NCBI RefSeq assembly: GCF_032062245.1
Contig: NZ_DAMBQF010000001.1
Location: 124,001-188,000 of the forward strand
Source: Soonwooa sp032062245
Lineage (GTDB): Bacteria; Bacteroidota; Bacteroidia; Flavobacteriales; Weeksellaceae
DNA length: 64,000 nucleotides
Direction of reading: 5' to 3'
The stretch's first letter is position 1, and each line of letters opens with the position of its first letter. Of the stretch, positions 41,824 to 50,615 are shown piece after piece. The notes beneath the pieces were generated by a model, which worked only from the letters and a program-made list of their open reading frames with translations, made no database searches and was not told where the DNA came from. Both the position numbers and the translations under genes were made by a program.

Positions 41824-41928
41824 AGTTTAAAATTTAGGTTTGAAGTTTAATGTTGAAAGTTTTCTGGTTGATCTTGGGAAGAACGAAGATTCAACTTAAA
41901 ACTCGAAACTTGAAACTCGAAACTTGAA
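41824..41928. repeat. Heptanucleotide-periodic tracts downstream of metH
   Basis: At 41824-41872 seven degenerate units follow a GTTTGAA-like pattern (AGTTTAA, AATTTAG, GTTTGAA, GTTTAAT, GTTGAAA ...). At 41894-41928 there are five clear units: ACTTAAA, ACTCGAA, ACTTGAA, ACTCGAA, ACTTGAA. Together they begin three bases after the metH stop codon. Confidence 0.75.
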
Positions 41929-41954
41929 AACGCGCATCTCACACCTCAAACCGC

Positions 41955-42074
41955 GTAAGCGATGGTAGCGGATATCCTTTTTTTGATGACTGAGCGGAGT
42001 CGAAGTCACCAAAAAAAGATAGCAGCGAACGTAGCGACCCGAGCGGCTGGAAAAGCTTGGCGAGGGATACGCCC
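41955..42074. repeat. Dispersed intergenic repeat (copy R4, opposite orientation)
   Basis: GATGGTAGCGGATATCCTTTT is followed by a hairpin (GACTGAGCGGAGTC inside GGTGACTTCG-type arms), an A7 run, then GATAGCAGCGAACGTAGCG and ACCCGAGCGGCTGG. The GATAGC and GGATATCC boxes correspond to the reverse complement of the repeat at 37867 and 49476. It fills the space before metF. Confidence 0.7.
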
Positions 42075-42092
42075 AAATAAAAAACAAAAAAA

Positions 42093-43049
42093 ATGAAAGT
42101 AACTGAACATATTGAAAAAGCGAACGGAAAAACATTGTTTTCCTTTGAAATATTGCCGCCTTTGAAAGGGCAAAACATAAAGTCGATTTTTGATGGAATT
42201 GACCCGTTGATGGAGTTTAATCCTGCATTTATCGACGTGACTTATCATCGTGAAGAATATGAGTATATCGAGCGTCAAGACGGACTTTTGGAGAAGCGTG
42301 TGGTAAGAAAACGCCCCGGAACTGTTGGGATTTGCGCGGCAATCCAAAATAAGTACAAAGTGGATGCGGTACCCCATATTTTGTGCGGTGGTTTTAGCCG
42401 CGAAGATACCGAAAATTTCCTGATTGATTTGGATTTTTTGGGTATCGAAAATGTGGTAGCACTTCGTGGAGATGCCGTGAAATCTGAGATTTATTTTAAG
42501 CCCGAGAAAAACGGTCATGCCAATGCAAGTGACTTGGTGAAACAGATTCAAGGTTTGAATTTGGGTGCTTATTTGGATGAATCTTTGGAGAATTCTTGTC
42601 CGACCACTTTTTGCATCGGCGTTGCTGGTTATCCCGAAAAACACATGGAAGCGGCGAGTCTTTCGCAGGATTTGCAATACTTGAAAAAGAAAGTGGAAGC
42701 TGGCGCGGATTACATCGTGACGCAAATGTTTTTTGATAACGAAAAGTATTTTGAATTCGTGGAAAAATGCCGTGAGGAAGGAATAAATGTTCCAATTATT
42801 CCGGGTTTGAAACCTTTGGTTACTAAAAGCCAATTGAGTATGATTCCGCACCGTTTTAAGGTAGATATTCCGAACGATTTAGTGATTGAAGTTGCGAAAA
42901 GTAAAGACAATAAAGCTGTAAAAGAAATCGGCATCGAATGGTGTATCCAACAAAGTAAGGAACTTCTGGAAAGAGGTGCTCCGGTTTTGCATTACTACAC
43001 GATGGGGAAAAGCGAGATTACGAAGAGAATCGCGTCGTCTGTATTTTAA
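42093..43049 (+). CDS. metF: Methylenetetrahydrofolate reductase
   Basis: The 318-residue protein has the MTHFR TIM-barrel signatures. These are FSFEILPPLKG near the N-terminus, PAFIDVTYHREEY, LRGDAVKS, CIGVAGYPEKHMEA, QDLQYLKKKVEAGADYIVTQMFFDNEKYFEF and PIIPGLKPL. MetF makes the 5-methyl-tetrahydrofolate that MetH uses, so it completes the operon. It is the last gene after the riboswitch, but it is separated from metH by about 270 bp of repeats and may be transcribed less strongly. Confidence 0.95.
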   Translation: MKVTEHIEKANGKTLFSFEILPPLKGQNIKSIFDGIDPLMEFNPAFIDVTYHREEYEYIERQDGLLEKRVVRKRPGTVGICAAIQNKYKVDAVPHILCGGFSREDTENFLIDLDFLGIENVVALRGDAVKSEIYFKPEKNGHANASDLVKQIQGLNLGAYLDESLENSCPTTFCIGVAGYPEKHMEAASLSQDLQYLKKKVEAGADYIVTQMFFDNEKYFEFVEKCREEGINVPIIPGLKPLVTKSQLSMIPHRFKVDIPNDLVIEVAKSKDNKAVKEIGIEWCIQQSKELLERGAPVLHYYTMGKSEITKRIASSVF

Positions 43050-43121
43050 ATTTAGGATTCATAATTAAAAAAAGGAGAACTATTTATTTTGTCTTTTTAT
43101 ATTGTGTTGCCATCTCTGCAA

Positions 43122-43195
43122 TAGGGATGGTAGCGTCACATCCAAGATATAGCGAACAGCCCGACCCGAGTAGCTGCTGAGTGATGGGGAGGGAA
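43122..43195. repeat. Dispersed intergenic repeat (copy R5, short)
   Basis: AGGGATGGTAGCGTCACATCC is directly followed by AAGATATAGCGAACAGCCCG and ACCCGAGTAGC. The two conserved ends lie back to back without the long central hairpin seen at 41955. It is the minimal form of the family, between metF and recJ. Confidence 0.75.
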
Positions 43196-43236
43196 TTGTT
43201 CTGAAAAATAGAATTTTAATTCCCGCAATTTTTGAC

Positions 43237-43244
43237 TAAATTTG
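43237..43244 (+). promoter_or_regulatory. -7 promoter element (TAAATTTG) five bases before the recJ start
   Basis: A perfect TAnnTTTG match is separated from the recJ ATG (43250) by TAACT only. Transcription from it would start at or beside the start codon. The spacing is identical to that at 23388. Confidence 0.5.
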
Positions 43245-43249
43245 TAACT

Positions 43250-44959
43250 ATGAGTCAAAAATGGATTTATAAACCAGAACCCGATGAAGACATAGTAGAT
43301 GGTCTCATTTCCTCAATTGGATTTGGAACTTTAGAATCCAAACTTCTCGTTTTGCGTGGCATCGACAATTATCAAAGTGCTCGCGAATTCTTTAAACCAA
43401 ACGGAAACGATTTCCACAGTCCTTTTTTGATGGCGGACATGCAAAAAGCGGTTGAACGCATTGCAACAGCTATCGAAATTGGCGAAAAAATATTAGTATA
43501 CGGCGACTACGACGTGGACGGAACAACCTCTGTGGCGCTAATGTACCTCTACCTCAGCAAAATCGTTGACAAAAAATATCTTGATTTTTATATCCCAGAT
43601 CGTAACGTTGAAGGCTACGGTATTTCGACGGAAGGCATTGACTTTGCGAAAGAAAATGGGTTTAGCTTGATTATTGCGCTTGACTGCGGAATAAAATCTA
43701 TCGATAAAATTGAATATGCTAACAAGCTAAAAGTCGATTTTATAATTTGTGATCACCACTTGCCAGGTGACGAAATCCCGAAGGCTGTGGCTGTCCTTGA
43801 TCCAAAACGTAAAGATTGTCGCTATCCTTATAAAGAACTAAGTGGTTGTGGTGTCGGTTTTAAACTTTGCCAAGGGCTAAATACTATTTACAAAATTCCT
43901 GAAAACGAACTTTTCGAATTAACGGATTTACTAGCGATTAGTATCGCTTCCGACATTGTTGCAATGACTGGAGAAAATCGAGTTTTGGCTAAACAAGGGC
44001 TTAAATTTTTGCGTAAAACTAGAAAGTTCGGTTTGCGATTGTTGATTCCTGAAGAGAAATTAGCGCATTTTGAAATTTCTAATATTGTCTTTGACATTGC
44101 TCCAAAAATAAACGCTGCAGGAAGAATTTCGCACGCAAAAGCGTCTGTGGAACTGATGATCTCTGACAACCTAAAACAAGCACAACAGATTGTAAATGAG
44201 ATTATTAACCTAAATGATGAACGTCGAGAAATGGATCACACGATTACGCAATCGGCGATGAATCAGGTTGAATCTTCAACTGAAAGCACCTACTCTACTA
44301 TTGTCTACGATCCGTCTTGGAATAAAGGCGTTATCGGCATCGTGGCTTCGCGATTAATCGAAAGTCACTTTAAGCCAACTTTAGTTTTCACGGACGGTAA
44401 CAATGGCGAAATGGTTGCTTCGGCAAGATCGGTTTCGGATTTTGATATTCATGCGGCTTTGGACTATTGTTCGGATCTTTTCCAGAAATTTGGAGGACAT
44501 CAAGCTGCGGCAGGACTATCGATGGACAAAGAGAATTTTGAAGTTTTCAAAATTATGTTTGAAGGTTATGTTCGCGACAACATTCAAGAGCATCAAAAAG
44601 AACCATCTATCTACATCGACAGCGTTATCAACATCGATGATCTCAACCGCGAGTTTTATAATTTCCATCGAAAGTTGGCGCCATTTGGACCAAAAAATAT
44701 GAAACCAGTTTTGGTTTTAAAAGATATAAAAGTCGCTGGATACGTCCGACTAATGGGCAAAGATGGCAATCATCTCAAATTTTTTGTACATCAACCAAGT
44801 ACCAATCGCAACATCGAATGTATTGGTTTTAAACTGGGCATTTATGCCGAAGATTTCCGTACAAAGTCTTTTGATTTGGCATTTACAGTTGAAGAAAATC
44901 ACTGGAAAGGTAACGTTTCTTATTTTTTAAACATTAGAGATGTTAAGTTTCATTCTTAA
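43250..44959 (+). CDS. recJ: Single-stranded-DNA-specific exonuclease RecJ
   Basis: The 569-residue protein has the DHH phosphoesterase motifs. YGDYDVDGTTSVAL binds metal, LIIALDCGI follows, DHHLPG is the DHH motif, and the DHHA1 domain has SARSVSDFDIHAALDYCSDLFQKFGGHQAAAGL. RecJ degrades single-stranded DNA 5' to 3' in recombination and mismatch repair. I chose the ATG at 43250 (SQKWIYKPEP); an upstream TTG at 43232 would place the promoter element inside the gene. nadD follows after nine bases. Confidence 0.94.
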   Translation: MSQKWIYKPEPDEDIVDGLISSIGFGTLESKLLVLRGIDNYQSAREFFKPNGNDFHSPFLMADMQKAVERIATAIEIGEKILVYGDYDVDGTTSVALMYLYLSKIVDKKYLDFYIPDRNVEGYGISTEGIDFAKENGFSLIIALDCGIKSIDKIEYANKLKVDFIICDHHLPGDEIPKAVAVLDPKRKDCRYPYKELSGCGVGFKLCQGLNTIYKIPENELFELTDLLAISIASDIVAMTGENRVLAKQGLKFLRKTRKFGLRLLIPEEKLAHFEISNIVFDIAPKINAAGRISHAKASVELMISDNLKQAQQIVNEIINLNDERREMDHTITQSAMNQVESSTESTYSTIVYDPSWNKGVIGIVASRLIESHFKPTLVFTDGNNGEMVASARSVSDFDIHAALDYCSDLFQKFGGHQAAAGLSMDKENFEVFKIMFEGYVRDNIQEHQKEPSIYIDSVINIDDLNREFYNFHRKLAPFGPKNMKPVLVLKDIKVAGYVRLMGKDGNHLKFFVHQPSTNRNIECIGFKLGIYAEDFRTKSFDLAFTVEENHWKGNVSYFLNIRDVKFHS

Positions 44960-44968
44960 AATTTAAAA

Positions 44969-45556
44969 ATGAAAAAAATCGGTTTGTTTTTCGGTTCGTT
45001 TAATCCCATTCATATTGGACATTTGATTTTGGCCAACTATATTCTGGAAAAATCGGATATGGAAGAATTGTGGTTTGTGGTAAGTCCGCAAAATCCTTTT
45101 AAAGATAAAAAATCACTTCTTGCCGATCATAATCGATTGGATATGGTGAATTTATCTATTAAACATTATCCAAAAATGCGTGCGTCGGATGTTGAATTTT
45201 CGCTTCCAAAACCAAGTTACACCATTGACACTTTAACTTATCTTCACGAAAAATACCCGAATTACCAGTTTAGTTTGATCATGGGTGAAGATAATTTGGC
45301 GGGACTTCATAAATGGAAAAACGCTGAAGTTTTAATAAAGAATCATCAAATTATTGTCTATCCAAGGCTGTTTGAAGGTGAAAAGAAAAATAACGACTAC
45401 ACTTCCGAAGGCGAAAATATCATTCTGATCAACGCGCCCATTATCGAATTGTCTGCAACTGACATACGTAACATGATTAAAGAAGGCAAAAATGTCCGTC
45501 CAATGCTTCCTCCAGAAGTTTTTGAATACTTAGATGGAAGTAATTTTTATAAATAA
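44969..45556 (+). CDS. nadD: Nicotinate-nucleotide adenylyltransferase
   Basis: The 195-residue protein has the nucleotidyltransferase motif GLFFGSFNPIHIGHLIL (5-21), SPQNPFKDKKSL, FSLIMGEDNLAGLHKW and the C-terminal ISxTxIR-like LSATDIRNMIKEGK. NadD forms nicotinic acid adenine dinucleotide from nicotinate mononucleotide and ATP in NAD synthesis. It is nine bases downstream of recJ and probably cotranscribed with it. Confidence 0.95.
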   Translation: MKKIGLFFGSFNPIHIGHLILANYILEKSDMEELWFVVSPQNPFKDKKSLLADHNRLDMVNLSIKHYPKMRASDVEFSLPKPSYTIDTLTYLHEKYPNYQFSLIMGEDNLAGLHKWKNAEVLIKNHQIIVYPRLFEGEKKNNDYTSEGENIILINAPIIELSATDIRNMIKEGKNVRPMLPPEVFEYLDGSNFYK

Positions 45557-45585
45557 GTTTTCAATTATTTGATAATTTGCATTAA

Positions 45586-46506
45586 ATGAAACTTATTTTC
45601 AGCATTCTATTTTCATTTGTTTGCTTTGGTATTTCGAAAGCACAAAATCTTTATTCTAAAGCTTATGGCGACAAGAAAAACCCAGCGATTATTTTTATCC
45701 ATGGTGGACCAAGCGGAAATTCGAATTTGTTCGAAGCAACAACCGCGCAAAAGTTAGCAGACAAAGGTTTTTATGTTATTGTCTATGACAGACGCGGCGA
45801 AGGTCGTTCCAAAGATGAGAATGCGACGATGACTTTCCAAGAAAGTTTTGACGACCTCAACCAAATCTACGAGTTGTATCATCTAGAGAAAGCCAACATT
45901 TTGGCGCATAGTTTTGGCGGAATTGTTGGGACACTTTACACCAATCATTATCCTGAAAAAGTAAAATCTCTTATACTTGCAGGCGCTTTGGTCTCGCAAC
46001 AAGAGACTTATGATCATATTTTGGAGAACGCGAAATCAGCTTTTAAAAATGATGAAAATAAACTTCGAGAAATTTCTACGATTGAAAGTCTGAACAAAAA
46101 CTCAGCGGAATACAGAAAGAAAACTTATGATATTGCTAGTGATTTGGGGTATTTTTCGATGCCAAATCCGACAACAGAAAGTCAAAATTTGAGACAAGAA
46201 TTTGAAAATTCGGAGTTTTATAAAACTAATTTTAGAAACCATAATTCGCCTTTATTATTTTATAAAAATGAAACTCAAAATAATCTAGATAACAAGGGAG
46301 TGCTTTTAGAAATTACGAAAAAGAAAATCCCTCTTTTTGCCATTTATGGACAAAATGACGGCATCTTTTCAGCGAAACAGTTAACGGATTTGCGTAATAT
46401 TGTAGGAGCAAACAATTTTAGAATTCTTGATAATTGTTCGCATTATTTGTTTATTGATCAGCAAAATCAATTTTTAGATTTTATTAAACTTAAAATAAAA
46501 AAATAG
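45586..46506 (+). CDS. Exported alpha/beta hydrolase (proline-iminopeptidase-like)
   Basis: A signal peptide (KLIFSILFSFVCFGISKAQ) is followed by an alpha/beta hydrolase fold. It has the oxyanion motif FIHGGPSGNS, DRRGEGRS, the nucleophile elbow ANILAHSFGGIVGTLY and a late His in NCSHYLFIDQ. HGGP and DRRG are typical of the S33 proline iminopeptidase group. The substrate is unknown; the signal peptide implies periplasmic action. It follows nadD by 29 bp. Confidence 0.82.
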   Translation: MKLIFSILFSFVCFGISKAQNLYSKAYGDKKNPAIIFIHGGPSGNSNLFEATTAQKLADKGFYVIVYDRRGEGRSKDENATMTFQESFDDLNQIYELYHLEKANILAHSFGGIVGTLYTNHYPEKVKSLILAGALVSQQETYDHILENAKSAFKNDENKLREISTIESLNKNSAEYRKKTYDIASDLGYFSMPNPTTESQNLRQEFENSEFYKTNFRNHNSPLLFYKNETQNNLDNKGVLLEITKKKIPLFAIYGQNDGIFSAKQLTDLRNIVGANNFRILDNCSHYLFIDQQNQFLDFIKLKIKK

Positions 46507-46548
46507 TTTCAAAACTTGAGTTATGTATGCTCAAAACTAAACTGAATT

Positions 46549-46890
46549 ATGAATTTCATCGAAAAATACTTTTCAAAATATCCAGAAGAAAAAGTCCTAA
46601 AATGGTTTAAGCAGGTTTGCGTTGCAGAAGCGATTTCATGTTTGTTACTTTACGGTTTCGCGCTGATCTGGAAACGTTATGACCAAGAAGGACTTTTGCC
46701 AACGATTTTTATCATCATTGTCGGAAATATCCACGGTTTATTTTTCACACTTTATCTTCTATTATGTGTGCCAGCACGCAAAATTTACAATTGGGATGAT
46801 GAAGATTCTGTCATTGCGCTCATAGCAGCTTTCTTCCCTTTCGCAACGATTTGGGTTGAAAAAAAGTTAGCCCGAAAAGATCGCGAATAG
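46549..46890 (+). CDS. DUF3817 family membrane protein
   Basis: The 113-residue protein has three predicted membrane helices (AEAISCLLLYGFALIW, FIIIVGNIHGLFFTLYLLLCV, IALIAAFFPFATIWVEKKL). This fits DUF3817, a family with VAExxS and GxxHGxxF-like motifs also found linked to transporters. The function is unknown. It is the last gene before a terminator. Confidence 0.8.
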   Translation: MNFIEKYFSKYPEEKVLKWFKQVCVAEAISCLLLYGFALIWKRYDQEGLLPTIFIIIVGNIHGLFFTLYLLLCVPARKIYNWDDEDSVIALIAAFFPFATIWVEKKLARKDRE

Positions 46891-46923
46891 TATTTAATTT
46901 TAACATTGAAATTCAAAATAAGC

Positions 46924-46953
46924 AACACCGAATTTTTTTTCGGTGTTTTTTTG
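46924..46953 (+). terminator. Intrinsic terminator of the recJ-nadD-hydrolase-DUF3817 string
   Basis: AACACCGAA (46924-46932) pairs with TTCGGTGTT (46939-46947), followed by T6. Confidence 0.88.
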
Positions 46954-47080
46954 TGCCTTGTTGTAACAAAAATATAAGACTTGTTGTCTAATTGTATAAA
47001 GCATTAAATTTTAAACGAAATTTTATTAACTGAAAACCAGTATATTACAGTTAAATAAAAAACATTTTTAGTACTTTGTA

Positions 47081-47112
47081 TTGCATAATACTGATTTTAA
47101 TATATATCTTTG
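47081..47112 (+). promoter_or_regulatory. Promoter of the TonB-dependent receptor gene (TTG, 21 bases, TATCTTTG)
   Basis: TTG at 47081-47083 and TATCTTTG at 47105-47112 have ideal spacing for a Bacteroidota housekeeping promoter. The leader would be about 40 nt. Confidence 0.65.
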
Positions 47113-47157
47113 CTTTGTTCAATATTAAAACATACACACTTCTAAAAAATTACTATT

Positions 47158-49413
47158 ATGAAAACGCCAATATTAATCGCCGCATTATTCTTCAGTGGAT
47201 TTGCAATTGCTCAACAAAAAATAAATGACACAATCAAATCTCAAAGTACAAAAGAGATTGAAGCTGTTATGATTACAAAACAAGTTTTCAAAAAGCAAAG
47301 TGATCGTTTTGTTTACGACGTTGCAGCTTCTCCTGTTGCCAAAGGAAATACAACTTTTGACTTGTTGAAGCAAACGCCTCTTCTTTCTACAACCGACGAT
47401 AAAACATTGAAAATCGCTGGGAAAAATAACGCGATTGTGTACATCAATGGAAGAAAATCTAATATGGATGCGGAATCTTTGGCTTCTTTTCTAAAAAACA
47501 CACCTGCAGAAAACATTCAAAAGATTGAAGTTATTACACTTCCTGGAAGCGAATATCAAGTGGAGGCTTCGGATGGCATCATTAACATTGTTTTGAAGAA
47601 AAAAATGACGGATGGACTTAACGGAAATTTCAGAATGTCGAACACGCAAAACAAATATAATTCGACATCGAGTAGTGCATCGCTTAACTATAGAAAAGGA
47701 AAATTCGGTCTTAACGCCAATATCACAGGAAGTCAAGAAATCGAACCTCAAGAATACATCATCAGAAACGGAAATAAAAACACAGTAACCGAATCTGTTG
47801 GTCCTATCGACAGTCCTGAAAAAAACTTGGGCGGTTACATCAACATGGATTATCAATTAACCGACAAAAGTAATCTTGCGTTGTCATGGAATACTTGGGC
47901 GAGTAATAATAAAGGCGCGACAATTTTACTTAACAACACGTACAGCAATTACGACGATAACGGAAATCTGACGAATCGTTTTTATAATTTGAGCCGAAAT
48001 GTGCTCAATAATAGATCTTACAACAATAATTTCAACTTGAATTATGAATTGAAAACCGATGAAGAAGGAAGTAAATTAAATTTGAATGCTGCTTATCTTA
48101 CCTACAAACGAATTCAAGATTCGGATAACAGAACTTATGCTTCAGACGCCAATTGGAATCAAGGTGCTTTAGCGAATCAAATTATTCAAGATACGCCACA
48201 GAATATCAACAATATTTCTGCAATGGCAGATTACATCAAGAAATTTAAAAATGATTTTTCGGTTTCGGTTGGTGGAAATTATAATAAAACGAAAACTGAA
48301 AACGACACGAAATACGAAAGCACGAATTTCGCAGCAAACGAAGCAACTAAATACAAACCAAACTTATTTGAATATGATGAAAATATCTATAGTTTCTATT
48401 TAACATTAGAAAAGAAATTTTCTGATAAATTTTCCGGAAAAATTGGAACACGTTACGAAATCACCAACAGCATCGGGACTTCGGATAATCCGCCAGCAGA
48501 ACGACCAGACATGGCACGCGTTTATAAAAATTACAACAATGTTTTGCCATATTTAAGTCTAAACTATGCGATTAATGACAAAAATAACATTTCGTATGCG
48601 TTCTCTAGCCGAATGAGAAGACCAAGTTTTTGGGAATTGAATCCCGTACGAAACATCATTACGCAAGACAACTACACGCAGAATAATCCATTTGTAAAAG
48701 CGTCTTCGATATACAATCAAGAGTTGACGTATATGTTCAAAAATTCTTATTTCTTGATCCTTAATCACTCGTATTTTAAAGATGTAATTACGATGGTTCC
48801 GTTACAAAGAGATGTCGTTCGCGACGGAAATACGTACAGACAATTGGCTTACATCCGCAGCAATTATGGCGACAAACAAGAAATGTCGGCGATGTTAGGA
48901 ATGCAGAAAAGCTTCTTCAACCAGTATTTAACAACCAATTTTAATATCGGTTTGCAACATAATATCAATAATGGAACTTTGAATTCGGATCCAACAACAG
49001 GCGAAATTTTCGATACGTATACCAACACGAAAAAGTCAACAAGTTTACTTATTCAAACCAACAACACGATTCGTTTAGACAAAGCAAAGACTTGGTTTAT
49101 AGGCGTTAATTTCTTTTATGTAGATAAACAACAAATCGATTTTGGACAGTTGCAAAGTCTTGCAGGATTGGATTTAAGCATCAAAAAACTTTGGAATAAT
49201 TGGACGTTCGCAGTTAATGTCAACGATGTTTTAAGAACTAATATTGTAAAAATTAAAGATGAACAAGCTAACGGAAATTTCAATTATCTGTCTAATAACT
49301 CTTTCCGAAGAGGCTTAACAGCGAGTGTTACCTATAATTTCGGAAATCAAAAAGTTAAAAAAGTAAGAGACATCGACAGTGCTGCTGGCGACATCAAATC
49401 CAGAACACGTTAA
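47158..49413 (+). CDS. TonB-dependent receptor-like outer-membrane beta-barrel protein
   Basis: The 751-residue protein has a signal peptide (TPILIAALFFSGFAIAQ) and a plug-like region (about 50-140: PVAKGNTTFDLLKQTPLLS, IVYINGRKSN, IQKIEVITLPGSEYQVEASDGIINIVLKKK). A long beta-barrel follows with alternating aromatic strands, ending RRGLTASVTYNFGNQKVKK. It lacks the N-terminal carboxypeptidase-D-like domain and a SusD partner, so it belongs to the outer-membrane beta-barrel_3 type rather than to a glycan-uptake SusCD pair. The cargo is unknown. Confidence 0.87.
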   Translation: MKTPILIAALFFSGFAIAQQKINDTIKSQSTKEIEAVMITKQVFKKQSDRFVYDVAASPVAKGNTTFDLLKQTPLLSTTDDKTLKIAGKNNAIVYINGRKSNMDAESLASFLKNTPAENIQKIEVITLPGSEYQVEASDGIINIVLKKKMTDGLNGNFRMSNTQNKYNSTSSSASLNYRKGKFGLNANITGSQEIEPQEYIIRNGNKNTVTESVGPIDSPEKNLGGYINMDYQLTDKSNLALSWNTWASNNKGATILLNNTYSNYDDNGNLTNRFYNLSRNVLNNRSYNNNFNLNYELKTDEEGSKLNLNAAYLTYKRIQDSDNRTYASDANWNQGALANQIIQDTPQNINNISAMADYIKKFKNDFSVSVGGNYNKTKTENDTKYESTNFAANEATKYKPNLFEYDENIYSFYLTLEKKFSDKFSGKIGTRYEITNSIGTSDNPPAERPDMARVYKNYNNVLPYLSLNYAINDKNNISYAFSSRMRRPSFWELNPVRNIITQDNYTQNNPFVKASSIYNQELTYMFKNSYFLILNHSYFKDVITMVPLQRDVVRDGNTYRQLAYIRSNYGDKQEMSAMLGMQKSFFNQYLTTNFNIGLQHNINNGTLNSDPTTGEIFDTYTNTKKSTSLLIQTNNTIRLDKAKTWFIGVNFFYVDKQQIDFGQLQSLAGLDLSIKKLWNNWTFAVNVNDVLRTNIVKIKDEQANGNFNYLSNNSFRRGLTASVTYNFGNQKVKKVRDIDSAAGDIKSRTR

Positions 49414-49444
49414 TCTAAATTATAATTAAACTTTTCAACAAAAA

Positions 49445-49473
49445 AACTTCAGCCTGTACTGAAGTTTTTTTTT
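49445..49473 (+). terminator. Intrinsic terminator after the outer-membrane protein gene
   Basis: AACTTCAG (49445-49452) pairs with CTGAAGTT (49459-49466), followed by T7. It abuts the dispersed repeat at 49476. Confidence 0.85.
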
Positions 49474-49475
49474 AT

Positions 49476-49585
49476 TAGGAGCTAATCCTGCTGTCCGCTA
49501 TATCTTTAGCATTGTCGCTCGGACGGCTCCGCTACGCTCCGCCGCCTCACTCCAACGCCAAAGGATGTCGCTTCCATCAGGGCTA
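49476..49585. repeat. Dispersed intergenic repeat (copy R6)
   Basis: AGGAGCTAATCCTGCTGTCC is followed by GCTATATCTTT, a GC-rich central hairpin (CGGACGGCTCCG, CTACGCTCCGCCGCC), then AAAGGATGTCGCTTCCATCA and GGGCTA. This is the best-preserved copy and shares both ends with R3. Its central GC content is far above the surroundings. Confidence 0.85.
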
Positions 49586-49607
49586 GGGAGTTTGTCATCC
49601 ATAGAAA

Positions 49608-50531
49608 CTAATCCTTCGGTAAGAAAACCTCAGCCAACATACAACGAGCGCTTCCGCCGCCATTGGTTTCAATGGTTTCAAGATCCGAATATATAATTTC
49701 GGAATACTTTTCAATTTGATTTATTTGACTATCACTCAAAGACTTATAAGCCGACTGACTCATCACAAGATAAGTTTTTCCTTCATCATTTCTAACTTGC
49801 AGCATATTACCAGCAAACTGTTGCATTTGCGCTTCGGTGATTTCAACAATTTCTTTTCCAGAATCTGCGAGGCTGTTCACCACATTTTGTCTTTCGTCCT
49901 CGTCATCAATACATTCTAAACAGATTACTGCAAAACGATCCGCAACGCACATCATCACATTAGTATGATAAATAGGAAGTCGCTCATTATCATAACTTTG
50001 GAACGAATGAAAAACAACTGGCGTATAATTGTATTTAGCACAAAACTCACGGAACAACTTTTCATCCAATCTTAAAGAAACAGAACCATAAGCAATTTTG
50101 TTATCATGATCGAAAATCATACTTCCGGTGCCTTCCAAGAATTTTTCATCTTGTTCGCTTCCGCTAAGATCATCTATTTTACTGATATTAAAACCTTTAG
50201 CTTTAACTTGATCTAAAATATCTTGACTACGTTCTACTCTTCTATTTGGAGCAAACATTGGATAAAGTACAACTGTTCCGTCTTCTGCAAAACTCACCCA
50301 ATTATTCGGAAAAATAGAATCTGGCGTATGCGGCTCCAAAGTATCTTTAATAGTGATTACGTTAATACCTTTACTTCTAAGTTTTTCAACAAAAGCATTA
50401 AACTCCGCTAAAGCTTTCTCCTGAACTTCAGCACCTTTTTGCTCTACCTGAAAATAATTATTCTCCGCCGTTTGGGCATTATAACCGAAAGCTATCGGCT
50501 CAATCATCAAAACTGTATTCGTTGTCTGCAT
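49608..50531 (-). CDS. ctlX: Citrulline utilisation hydrolase-like protein (CtlX), guanidino-modifying superfamily
   Basis: The 307-residue protein has the pentein (amidinotransferase/arginine deiminase) pattern. It shows PDSIFPNNWVSF near residue 70, LEGTGSMIFD, a catalytic-type His in YHTNVMMCVADRFAVICLE, and the nucleophile Cys297 in NGGGSARCMLAEVF. This is the CtlX family, named for its link with citrulline use in Flavobacteriia such as Francisella-type and Bacteroidota genomes. The exact reaction is not proven. It lies downstream of metY on the same strand, beyond a terminator. Confidence 0.87.
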   Translation of the reverse strand: MQTTNTVLMIEPIAFGYNAQTAENNYFQVEQKGAEVQEKALAEFNAFVEKLRSKGINVITIKDTLEPHTPDSIFPNNWVSFAEDGTVVLYPMFAPNRRVERSQDILDQVKAKGFNISKIDDLSGSEQDEKFLEGTGSMIFDHDNKIAYGSVSLRLDEKLFREFCAKYNYTPVVFHSFQSYDNERLPIYHTNVMMCVADRFAVICLECIDDEDERQNVVNSLADSGKEIVEITEAQMQQFAGNMLQVRNDEGKTYLVMSQSAYKSLSDSQINQIEKYSEIIYSDLETIETNGGGSARCMLAEVFLPKD

Positions 50532-50558
50532 AATTTTTAGTTAAGTCACAAAAATAGC

Positions 50559-50590
50559 AAAGTTCCGCAGAATAACTACGGAACTTTTAA
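50559..50590 (-). terminator. Intrinsic terminator after metY
   Basis: On the minus strand AAAGTTCCG pairs with CGGAACTTT around a 12-base loop, followed by GCTATTTTTG. It separates metY from ctlX. Confidence 0.78.
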
Positions 50591-50615
50591 AATTATAATT
50601 TTGTTTTCAGAATCG

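Noticed and set aside
42006..42851. Long open frame (281 codons) on the minus strand opposite metF
   Set aside because: metF on the plus strand has full family motifs; the antisense frame has no recognisable domain and reflects codon bias.
47158..49413. SusC/SusD polysaccharide utilisation locus
   Set aside because: The receptor lacks the N-terminal carboxypeptidase-like domain, and no SusD or glycosidase gene is adjacent.
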